From positions 1 through 64,000 of the forward strand of contig JAHALF010000002.1 of NCBI GenBank assembly GCA_018371275.1: 64,000 nt of DNA, in the 5' to 3' direction. The translations under genes were made by a program, and so were the position numbers. Each line of letters starts with the position of its first letter. Position 1 is the stretch's first letter. Of this stretch, positions 8,603 through 15,966 are shown one piece after another. The stretch is from Clostridiales bacterium (GTDB lineage: Bacteria > Bacillota > Clostridia > Lachnospirales > CAG-274). Under the pieces are notes generated by a model. The model was not told the origin of the DNA, searched no databases, and saw nothing but the letters and a program-made list of their open reading frames with translations.

Positions 8603-9688
8603 TTATACTTTATTATTGACATATTTCATATAATTTACAACCATTAAAGCAAGCTTAAAAGTTAATGCATCGTCAAATAATCTTATATCAAGTCCTGTTG
8701 TTTTTTCCAACTTTTCTAATCTATAAACAAGAGTATTTCTATGTATATACAATTTTCTTGCTGTTTCTGATATATTTAAATTATTTTCAAAAAATTTGTG
8801 TATAGTAGTTATAGTTTCATCATCAAATGTATGTGGTAAATTTTCATTAAAAATTTCATTAATAAACATTTTACATAAATTTAATGGTAACTGATATATA
8901 AGTCTACCTATACCAAGTGTATTATAACCTATAATATTCATTTCATTATAAAATATATCTCCTACTTCCATAGACATTTTAGCCTCTTTATAAGATTTAG
9001 ATATATGCTTTAAATCATTTACAATTGTACCATAAGCAACTTTAGCCTTAACCATAATTTCTGTATTAAACATATCAACTAAAATATTAGCAATCTTTTT
9101 TACCTCTTCGTAACATATATCTTCACCTATATCTTTTATTATTATAATACTTTTTTCATCTATTGCTGTTATATAGTCTCTGTCATTTTCTGCAAATATA
9201 TTCTTTATCATCTCTAATGAGCTACTTTCTTTAGCATCGTAAGTCTTTATAATCATCACAACTCTATTAACATTGTTTTCTATATCTAACTTTTTAGCCC
9301 TGTTATATATATCTACTAAAAGCATATTATCTAACAATAAATTTTGTATAAAACTATTTTCATCTAATCTTTCTCTATATGCTATAATTAAGTTTTTTAA
9401 CTGGCTAACGCATATTTTACCTATCATATAGCAATCTTCAGATGCTCCTTTTGTTATAACAACAAAATTAGAAGATATATCATCTGTAACCTTAAAAAGA
9501 TTATAATCACTAATAACTTGTATCTCTACTTTAGAATTAAAAAAATCTATAATGTAATCTTTTGATATATTATCAATTTTAAATGTAGTAGCACATATTT
9601 CACCACTAGTATTAGCTACACATAAATCTATTTTACTTATTATTTTTAAATCATCTATTACTCTTTTTATAACCTTATTACTAAGCAA
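8603..9688 (-). CDS. PucR/CdaR-family transcriptional regulator
   Basis: The C-terminal 60 residues are the PucR-type HTH_30 domain (LNISETARKLYIHRNTLVYR and LEKTTGLDIRLFDDALTFKLAL), characteristic of CdaR/PucR activators. The N-terminal half resembles the sugar-diacid recognition domain of CdaR, and the middle (about 130-260) the GGDEF-like spacer of the family. Family members respond to diacids or purine breakdown metabolites. It precedes the TSUP permease by 9 bases and likely controls that permease and the M20 enzyme. Confidence 0.87.
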   Translation of the reverse strand: MLSNKVIKRVIDDLKIISKIDLCVANTSGEICATTFKIDNISKDYIIDFFNSKVEIQVISDYNLFKVTDDISSNFVVITKGASEDCYMIGKICVSQLKNLIIAYRERLDENSFIQNLLLDNMLLVDIYNRAKKLDIENNVNRVVMIIKTYDAKESSSLEMIKNIFAENDRDYITAIDEKSIIIIKDIGEDICYEEVKKIANILVDMFNTEIMVKAKVAYGTIVNDLKHISKSYKEAKMSMEVGDIFYNEMNIIGYNTLGIGRLIYQLPLNLCKMFINEIFNENLPHTFDDETITTIHKFFENNLNISETARKLYIHRNTLVYRLEKLEKTTGLDIRLFDDALTFKLALMVVNYMKYVNNKV

Positions 9689-9734
9689 TTATTTCACCCC
9701 TACTTTTATTTATAAACTTAATAGCTAATTTATT

Positions 9735-10058
9735 TTATATTTTTAAACCTTTTATAATTAGTTTACCTATTATGTATGCTATAAATAAAATAATACCATA
9801 TATAAATACATAAATAGTAGCGCTTGAATTATAGTATATAAAAATAGTTGGTACATAAGATATAGTACAAATAATAGGATATAATATATTACTTTCCCTA
9901 TTTATGCTATATAATACACTAGATAAAAAACAAATAGAAGGTGTTATCCCTAATAAGTTAAAAATATTTAATCCTTCATTACTAGCTACTAGAGGTAATA
10001 TATAAAAAGAAAAAATAATTGGTATAAAATATAATAACTCTCTTCTACCTATTTTAAT
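9735..10058 (-). CDS. Small membrane protein, apparent ATT start
   Basis: An open frame of 107 codons encodes a hydrophobic protein with three to four likely membrane helices (FIPIIFSFYILPLVA, ILYPIICTISYV, YVFIYGIILFIAYIIG) and a basic C-terminal end. No ATG, GTG or TTG opens this frame, but AAGGAG (10067-10072) stands 8 bases before an ATT codon, a rare start known from infC. An ATG directly against the ribosome site leads to a stop after five codons; one extra A in the following A run would join it to this frame, so a frameshift is the alternative. No family is recognised. It ends 46 bases before the PucR-type gene, and this ORF fills most of the 500-base space between that gene and the cyclophilin. 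Confidence 0.6.
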   Translation of the reverse strand: MKIGRRELLYFIPIIFSFYILPLVASNEGLNIFNLLGITPSICFLSSVLYSINRESNILYPIICTISYVPTIFIYYNSSATIYVFIYGIILFIAYIIGKLIIKGLKI

Positions 10059-10121
10059 AAAATCATCTCCTTATATTAGTATATCTATATATACATTATT
10101 TTATAAATGGAATATTAAAAA

Positions 10122-10178
10122 TATAAAAATAAGCATAGCTTTATATTCATTAAAACCAAAAGATATAAAACTATACTT
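10122..10178 (-). terminator. Terminator of the cyclophilin gene
   Basis: On the minus strand an imperfect stem (arms 10131-10146 and 10163-10178, one or two mismatches) is followed by a T-rich run. It lies just after the cyclophilin stop codon and separates that gene from the small membrane ORF. Confidence 0.65.
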
Positions 10179-10189
10179 ATAAATAAATA

Positions 10190-10720
10190 TTATCTCATAT
10201 TGTTAGTCTTTGGCTCTTCATAAGTTTCGCCAAATGTTTCAACAGTAACTTTAGCTATTTTTTGTTCTTCTCTTGGTCTATCTGAAAAATCTGTTGCAAC
10301 AGTTGCTATTTTATCTACATTTTCTATACCTTCAATAACTTGACCAAAACTAGCATAAGAACCATCTAAATGTGGTGCATCTTGATGCATAATAAAAAAT
10401 TGAGAACCAGCAGAATTAGGGTGTTGGGAACGAGCCATAGATATAACTCCTCTTTTATGCTTTAAATTATTCTCAAATTTATTTAAGGCAAATTCTCCAT
10501 CTATGCCATATCCAGGGCCTCCCATACCGTTTTTATCTGGGCAACCACCTTGTATCATAAACCCTTCTATTACTCTATGAAAAATAAGCCCATCATAAAA
10601 TCCTTTATTTATAAGACTTATAAAATTGTTTACTGTATTAGGTGCAACCTCTGGCATAAGCTCTACTTTTATAATATCTCCATTTTCCATTTCTATTGTA
10701 ACAATAGGATTTTTACTCAT
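10190..10720 (-). CDS. Cyclophilin-type peptidyl-prolyl isomerase
   Basis: Speeds proline cis-trans isomerisation during protein folding. The family motifs are clear: FHRVIEGFMIQGGCP, SMARSQHPNSAGSQFFIMHQDAPHLDG in two adjoining blocks, and the active-site arginine in FHRV. With 176 residues and no signal peptide it is a cytoplasmic cyclophilin like PpiB. A GGAGG site precedes the start. It has its own terminator downstream and is probably monocistronic or follows the sigma factor gene. Confidence 0.95.
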   Translation of the reverse strand: MSKNPIVTIEMENGDIIKVELMPEVAPNTVNNFISLINKGFYDGLIFHRVIEGFMIQGGCPDKNGMGGPGYGIDGEFALNKFENNLKHKRGVISMARSQHPNSAGSQFFIMHQDAPHLDGSYASFGQVIEGIENVDKIATVATDFSDRPREEQKIAKVTVETFGETYEEPKTNNMR

Positions 10721-10797
10721 TTTATATGTCCTCCAAACATTTTATTAATTTTATTTTATAAAAACTATTTATATATTACATTTATTTTATATATCTG

Positions 10798-11403
10798 TCA
10801 ACATTTAATAAACTGTATTTTTTCTATTTTTTTTCTAATTCTTTGTATAGCATTATCGATAGATTTTTCATCCTTTTCCAACTTCTTAGCTATAGTTGCA
10901 TAGCTTCTTCCCTTTAAATAAAGTTTTAAAACTTGCTTTTCTAGGCTACTTAAATTTTGATTTATGTGCTCCTGCAATGTTTTTACATTTTCTTTATCTA
11001 TAACTATTTCTTCTGGATTTAAAACTTTGCTTTCTTCTAATTTATCAATATATGTAGTTTCATTATCTTCTTCATATGCCAACATATTTAAAGATAAATA
11101 AGAATTAAGAGGCAAATGTTTTTTTCTATTAGCTGTTTTTATAGCAGTAATAACTTGTCTATCTATACAAATTTTAGCAAAAGTTTGAAAGCTTGCATCT
11201 GTCTTTTTATAATCTCTAATAGCTTTATAAAGCCCTATCATACCCTCTTGTATAATATCTTCTCTATCTGCTCCTACCATAAAATACGCTCTTGCTATCA
11301 TCTTAACAATATTTTTATATTTATTTATTAAATAATCTGTTGCATTAGTATCTCCACTTTTTATAATGTCTAAAAGTTCTTCATCACTATAATTTTCATA
11401 CAT
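10798..11403 (-). CDS. sigH: SigH-like sporulation/transition-state sigma factor
   Basis: A 201-residue sigma-70 family protein with region 2 (ADREDIIQEGMIGLYKAIRDY, with the DASFQTFAKICI promoter-melting segment) and region 4 (LEKQVLKLYLKGRSYATIAK with a C-terminal HTH). The arrangement and the N-terminal YSDEELLDIIKSGD resemble SigH (Spo0H) of Bacillus and Clostridia, which starts the sporulation programme. SigH is usually beside the rRNA methylase YacO/RlmB and near the rpmG-secE-nusG genes; here that block is 26 kb away. A SigH-type function is likely but another ECF-like sigma is possible. Confidence 0.82.
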   Translation of the reverse strand: MYENYSDEELLDIIKSGDTNATDYLINKYKNIVKMIARAYFMVGADREDIIQEGMIGLYKAIRDYKKTDASFQTFAKICIDRQVITAIKTANRKKHLPLNSYLSLNMLAYEEDNETTYIDKLEESKVLNPEEIVIDKENVKTLQEHINQNLSSLEKQVLKLYLKGRSYATIAKKLEKDEKSIDNAIQRIRKKIEKIQFIKC

Positions 11404-11558
11404 TGTTTTTTATTCCTTTTTATTTTTATTACTTTACAATATTTTTATAAGTGTTATAATAATAAACTTTTTATATAAAAATAGGTACTCCTATATATTT
11501 TATTAATAAAATTAAAAAATATTTTATTCTAAAATAACAAGTCATACCTTAATATTTA

Positions 11559-11590
11559 ATAAAAAGACTCTTTTAAAGAGCCTTTTATTA
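11559..11590 (-). terminator. Terminator of RNase P RNA
   Basis: On the minus strand, GGCTCTTT and AAAGAGTC form a short stem with a T run. It lies just beyond the 3' end of rnpB. The 190 bases between it and the sigma factor start hold only AT-rich leader sequence with no further gene seen. Confidence 0.7.
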
Positions 11591-11603
11591 TTTATTTAAA
11601 TTA

Positions 11604-11930
11604 TATAAGCAAGCCTGTAAGCCGAGTTCTGTATTTGATGGTCATCTATCTAGTGCTACTGTTACCAGCAGCCTCTTGCGAACTTTTTATGAAACAGGCG
11701 AGCAACCGTTATGTTTCAATGTTCTTGCACCAGGTGGGGTTTACAGAGCCTTTCTTGTCGCCAAGAAAGCGGTAAGCTCTTACCTTACCTTTCCATCCTT
11801 ACCTAAATAGGCGGTTTATTTCTGTTGCACTTTCCTTAGAGTCACCTCCACTGGACGTTATCCAGCACCCTGCTCTGTGGAGCTCGGACTTTCCTCATAC
11901 TAAAAGTATGCGACCATCTGGCTTACTTAT
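11604..11930 (-). ncRNA. rnpB: RNase P RNA (class A)
   Basis: The catalytic RNA that trims the 5' ends of tRNA precursors. On the minus strand it contains the conserved cores GAGGAAAGTCCGAGCTCC near the 5' end and ACAGTAGCACTAGATAGATGACCATC-type 3' helices, plus GGGTGCTGG and AAACCCCACC segments; the ends pair as AAGTAAGCC with GGCTTGCTT. The layout resembles bacterial class A, not the Bacillus class B. The length of about 325 bases is normal. It lies directly after the FUSC-like gene, whose end contains its likely promoter. Confidence 0.95.
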
Positions 11931-11935
11931 ATTAA

Positions 11936-11965
11936 ATTTTAACATATTTTTTCATCATTAGTCAA
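11936..11965 (-). promoter_or_regulatory. Probable rnpB promoter inside the FUSC-like CDS
   Basis: On the minus strand, TTGACT (11960-11965) and TAAAAT (11936-11941) are 18 bases apart, with a TG extended -10. The -35 lies within the last codons of the FUSC-like gene and the -10 straddles its stop codon. Transcription would begin at about 11930, matching the 5' end of RNase P RNA. Confidence 0.6.
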
Positions 11966-12961
11966 TACATCTTCTTCATCTTTTGGATACTGTTTAACTT
12001 TTTTATCAAGCATTTTTTCTAAAAATACAACAAATAAAACTATTAATGCACCTATAAAAATAAATGATAACCTATAAACACCTGCTTTATAAGCAGTATT
12101 AAAAACACCATTTGCAGCGTTTAAAGAGTTTATTGTTATAAAAATTATTTTTACCCAATAACTTTTAACAAATGTATAAATATATGATAAAATAGCTAAT
12201 ATAATACCTAAAAATTCATTTGGTATAAGCCCTCCAAAAAGTATAAAAAAACATATAATACCAATAATTGTACCTAAAAATCTATGTTTAATTTTTTCTT
12301 TTGTCATACTAAAATGTGGCTCAGTTAAGGACATTACTGTTATACTAATCCACATACCTTTTTCTATGTTAAAAAATTCTGTTAAAAACATTGCTATTGT
12401 TAAGCCTAAAGTTATTTTTATATTAAATACAGTTGTTTCTCTAGATATGCTAATATTGTTATATATATCCTTTATAGTTTTACCATTTTCTAACTTTCTA
12501 TGTCTTATACCATAAACTAATGCTAAAAGTATACCAGATAAAACAAATGATAAAAGTCTTTTAAGCATATAACCTTGTTCTACAATAGTCCCCTCAGCAA
12601 AAATATACATTAAAATAAAAGGCATATACGTTTTGTACATTAGATGAACTGTAGATAAAGTCATAAATAAATATATGGTAATAGCATTAACTAATATAGC
12701 TAGAAAAACATTATAAAATGATACTATATTAGAAATTCCCATTAATGTACACAACCCTAAAATAATAAAAGGTGCTTGTTTTCTATCAAGTCCAAGGTCT
12801 ATAGTATAAAACATTATCAACCCAGTTACTAACCCAACCCCTATAAGTTGGTTTTCACTACCTAATATAGCAGAAAACAATACTATAAAAGCAATTATTA
12901 ATAATAATGTTATTAAATTTTTTACTGCTAATTTAAAAAATCCTTTAAAATTTACTGTCAA
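11939..12961 (-). CDS. FUSC/aromatic-acid-exporter-like membrane protein
   Basis: An integral membrane protein of about ten helices in two hydrophobic blocks (residues about 13-160 and 180-315). The segment from FNIEKGMWISITVMSLTEPH to KHRFLGTIIG is the FUSC signature shared by YccS, AaeB and related exporters; the N-terminal block carries a weaker repeat. The start is a TTG with GGAAG upstream. The substrate is unknown. It ends only 9 bases before RNase P RNA and its last codons hold the rnpB promoter. Unlike AaeB-type exporters it lacks a large cytoplasmic domain. Confidence 0.75.
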   Translation of the reverse strand: MTVNFKGFFKLAVKNLITLLLIIAFIVLFSAILGSENQLIGVGLVTGLIMFYTIDLGLDRKQAPFIILGLCTLMGISNIVSFYNVFLAILVNAITIYLFMTLSTVHLMYKTYMPFILMYIFAEGTIVEQGYMLKRLLSFVLSGILLALVYGIRHRKLENGKTIKDIYNNISISRETTVFNIKITLGLTIAMFLTEFFNIEKGMWISITVMSLTEPHFSMTKEKIKHRFLGTIIGIICFFILFGGLIPNEFLGIILAILSYIYTFVKSYWVKIIFITINSLNAANGVFNTAYKAGVYRLSFIFIGALIVLFVVFLEKMLDKKVKQYPKDEEDVLTNDEKIC

Positions 12962-12993
12962 AAAAATTACTTCCTTTATATATTAAATTAATA

Positions 12994-14253
12994 TTATCTT
13001 TTACCAATATCTTTTCTATAAAAGCTATCCTTAAAAGATACTATTTTAAGAGCATCATAAGACTTTTCTAAAGCCTTTTCAAGATTTTCACCCTTTGCCA
13101 TAACACCTAAAACTCTACCACCACTATTAACTATTTTGTTATCTTTAACATCTGTACCTGCGTGATATACAAAAACATCTTTTAGCTCTTTGCACTTTTC
13201 TAACCCTATTATTTCATATCCCTTTTTATAGCTATCAGGGTATCCACCAGATGCTAATATTACACAAGAAGTAGCATAATCTTCCCATTCTATAGTTATA
13301 TTATTAAGTTGTTCATTTAAACAAGCATTTATTATATCAATTAAATCTGTTTTTAATCTAGGTAAAACAACTTGAGTTTCTGGATCTCCAAACCTTGCAT
13401 TGTATTCTATAACTTTAGGACCTTGTTCTGTAAGCATAAGCCCAAAAAATAAGACACCAACAAATTCTCTATCCTCTTTAGCCAAAGCCTCCATAGTTGG
13501 TCTAAATATAGTATCCATAGCTATTTTAGCTATATCATCTGTATAGTATTTACTTGGGGATATAGTTCCCATACCACCAGTGTTAGGACCTTCATCGTTA
13601 TCAAAAGCTCTTTTATGGTCTTGTGCAGATACCATGGGAACAATCGTTTTACCATCACAAAAACATAATATAGACACTTCTTTACCTACCATAAATTCTT
13701 CTATAACTACATTTTCTCCAGATTTACCAAACTTTTTATTTAACATAATCTCTTTAAGATTTTCTTTAGCCTCATCTAAAGATTTACATATTAAAACACC
13801 TTTTCCAAGTGCAAGTCCATCTGCTTTTATAACAATAGGAAAGCTTAAACTTTCTATATATTTAACAGCCTCTTCATAAGAAGAAAAAGTTTCATAATTT
13901 GCTGTTGGTATGTTATATTTTTTCATCAAATCTTTAGAAAAAGCTTTACTTCCCTCTATTATAGCTGCTCTCTTATTAGGTCCAAATATTTTAAGATTAT
14001 TTTTTTCAAATTCGTCTACAATTCCAGCTACAAGAGTATCATCCATAGCAGCTATTGTTAAATCTATATTATTATCTTTTGCAAATTTTATAAGTAAATC
14101 AAAATCCATAGGTGATATATTAATAGTTTCCGCTAATTCTTTAATTCCAGGATTACCTGGTGCACAATATATTTTTTCTATTTTTTTAGACTTAGATAAC
14201 TTATGTACAATAGCATGTTCTCTCCCGCCACCACCAACTACAAGAACTTTCAT
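12994..14253 (-). CDS. purD: Phosphoribosylamine-glycine ligase
   Basis: GAR synthetase, an ATP-grasp enzyme of purine synthesis. The N-terminal GGGGREHAIVHKL phosphate loop, the GPNTGGMG motif and the FGDPETQ sequence of the ATP-grasp site are all present. The 419-residue length is typical. It overlaps the purN stop by one base (TAATG) and ends the purM-purN-purD operon. PurF, PurC, PurH and others are not in this window. Confidence 0.97.
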   Translation of the reverse strand: MKVLVVGGGGREHAIVHKLSKSKKIEKIYCAPGNPGIKELAETINISPMDFDLLIKFAKDNNIDLTIAAMDDTLVAGIVDEFEKNNLKIFGPNKRAAIIEGSKAFSKDLMKKYNIPTANYETFSSYEEAVKYIESLSFPIVIKADGLALGKGVLICKSLDEAKENLKEIMLNKKFGKSGENVVIEEFMVGKEVSILCFCDGKTIVPMVSAQDHKRAFDNDEGPNTGGMGTISPSKYYTDDIAKIAMDTIFRPTMEALAKEDREFVGVLFFGLMLTEQGPKVIEYNARFGDPETQVVLPRLKTDLIDIINACLNEQLNNITIEWEDYATSCVILASGGYPDSYKKGYEIIGLEKCKELKDVFVYHAGTDVKDNKIVNSGGRVLGVMAKGENLEKALEKSYDALKIVSFKDSFYRKDIGKR

Positions 14254-14879
14254 TAATATATCCTCCTAACCATATTGTCTACTATTTTTATTTGTTTATT
14301 TAAAATAAGATTTATAGCTTGTGGTAATATTATCCACTCAGCCTCTTTTAAAACACGTTGTTGTAAAATTTCATCTGTATCATCATCTTTAACAAAAACT
14401 TCTTTTTGTATTATAATAGGTCCATCATCTGCCTCTTCTGTTACAAAATGAACAGTAGCACCTGTTATTTTACAACCTCTTTTTAAAACACCTTGGTGTA
14501 CTTTAAGCCCATAATAACCTTCTCCAGAAAATGCCGGTATTAAAGAAGGGTGTATATTAATTATTTTATCTTTAAAACTGTTTACAAACTTTTCAGAAAG
14601 AATAACCATAAATCCTGCTAAAACAATTAAGTCCAATTCTTTTTCCTTTAAATAGCCAATTAATGTATCTTCATATAATTGCTTATTTTCAAAGTCTTTT
14701 ACTTTTATAACCTTTGTTTCTATATTGCTATCCTTAGCACGCTGTAAAGCAAAAGCATCTTCCTTATTACTTACAACAGTTTCTATCTTCGCATCTTTTA
14801 TAAAACCAATATTTATACTATCAATAATAGCTTGTAGATTTGTCCCACTACCAGAAACTAAAACACCTATTTTAAACAT
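14253..14879 (-). CDS. purN: Phosphoribosylglycinamide formyltransferase
   Basis: Transfers a formyl group from 10-formyl-THF to GAR in purine synthesis. Visible motifs are SGSGTNLQAI, the catalytic NIHPSLIPAF, and GATVHFVTEEADDGPII with its catalytic Asp. The 208 residues match single-domain PurN. It overlaps the end of purM by 13 bases, consistent with coupled translation. Confidence 0.97.
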   Translation of the reverse strand: MFKIGVLVSGSGTNLQAIIDSINIGFIKDAKIETVVSNKEDAFALQRAKDSNIETKVIKVKDFENKQLYEDTLIGYLKEKELDLIVLAGFMVILSEKFVNSFKDKIINIHPSLIPAFSGEGYYGLKVHQGVLKRGCKITGATVHFVTEEADDGPIIIQKEVFVKDDDTDEILQQRVLKEAEWIILPQAINLILNKQIKIVDNMVRRIY

Positions 14880-15892
14880 ATTTCTATTCCTTCTCCTTTT
14901 GTAACATTACCTATAACAAAAGCATCTTCATTAAGGTCTTTTAAACATTTTATTGTTTTTTCAACATTATCCTTATCAACAGCTAAAACAAGACCTATTC
15001 CCATATTAAATGTTTTATACATATTAATCTTATCTATATTACCTTTTTTCATAATAAGCTCAAAAATAGGTAAAACTGGAAAAGAACCATCTTCTATGCT
15101 AGCTTTCAGTCCTTCTGGCATCATTCTTGGTATGTTTTCTACAAAACCACCACCTGTTATATGGCTTATACCTTTTATTTCAACTTTTTTTATAAGCTCT
15201 AAAACAGCTTTTACATATATTTTAGTAGGAGTAAGAAGAGCCTCACCTAAAGTCTGAGAAAGCTCATCTATATATTCATTTACATTTTCTTTATTAGGAT
15301 TAAATATTTTTCTTACAAGAGAATACCCATTAGAGTGTATACCACTAGAGCTAACACCTATTAAAATATCCCCTTCTTTTATTTTTTTACCATCAATAAC
15401 ATTAGCATTATCTAATATACCAACAGTAAAACCAGCAAGGTCGTATTCATCTTCTGGATAAAAACCTGGCATTTCTGCTGTTTCTCCACCTATAAGAGAA
15501 CAACCAGCCATAACACAACCTTTAGATACACCCTCTACTATTTTTGCTATTTTTTCTGGGTAATTTTTCCCACAAGCAATATAATCTAAAAAGAATAAAG
15601 GCTCTGCTCCACTACAAACAATATCATTAACACACATAGCAACAGCATCTATACCTATAGTATCGTGTTTATCCATTAAAAAAGCTAATTTTAGCTTTGT
15701 CCCAACACCATCTGTACCAGAAACCAATACTGGTTGTTGCATATTTTTTGCTTTTTCAATAGAAAATAAACCACCAAATCCCCCTATATCCGTTAAAACT
15801 TCTTTTCTAAATGTAGATTTAACATGTTCTTTCATAAGCTCTACTGACTTATAACCTGCCTCTACATCAACACCTGCTGATTTGTAATCCAT
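14867..15892 (-). CDS. purM: Phosphoribosylformylglycinamidine cyclo-ligase
   Basis: AIR synthetase, the fifth step of purine synthesis. The N terminus YKSAGVDVEAGYKSVELM, the GFGGLFSI region, VSGTDGVGTKLKLA and the GGETAEMPGFY motif are diagnostic. At 341 residues it is full length. GGAGG precedes the ATG and it is the first gene of purM-purN-purD; no purine riboswitch is seen in the short upstream gap. Confidence 0.97.
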   Translation of the reverse strand: MDYKSAGVDVEAGYKSVELMKEHVKSTFRKEVLTDIGGFGGLFSIEKAKNMQQPVLVSGTDGVGTKLKLAFLMDKHDTIGIDAVAMCVNDIVCSGAEPLFFLDYIACGKNYPEKIAKIVEGVSKGCVMAGCSLIGGETAEMPGFYPEDEYDLAGFTVGILDNANVIDGKKIKEGDILIGVSSSGIHSNGYSLVRKIFNPNKENVNEYIDELSQTLGEALLTPTKIYVKAVLELIKKVEIKGISHITGGGFVENIPRMMPEGLKASIEDGSFPVLPIFELIMKKGNIDKINMYKTFNMGIGLVLAVDKDNVEKTIKCLKDLNEDAFVIGNVTKGEGIEICLK

Positions 15893-15966
15893 CTTTTTAT
15901 CCTCCTAAAAATAGTATAAATACACAAATAATCATATCACATATTGACATATTTTTCAAATATTAA

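Noticed and set aside
13580..14269. Two plus-strand frames over purD
   Set aside because: They are shadows of purD in the opposite frame.
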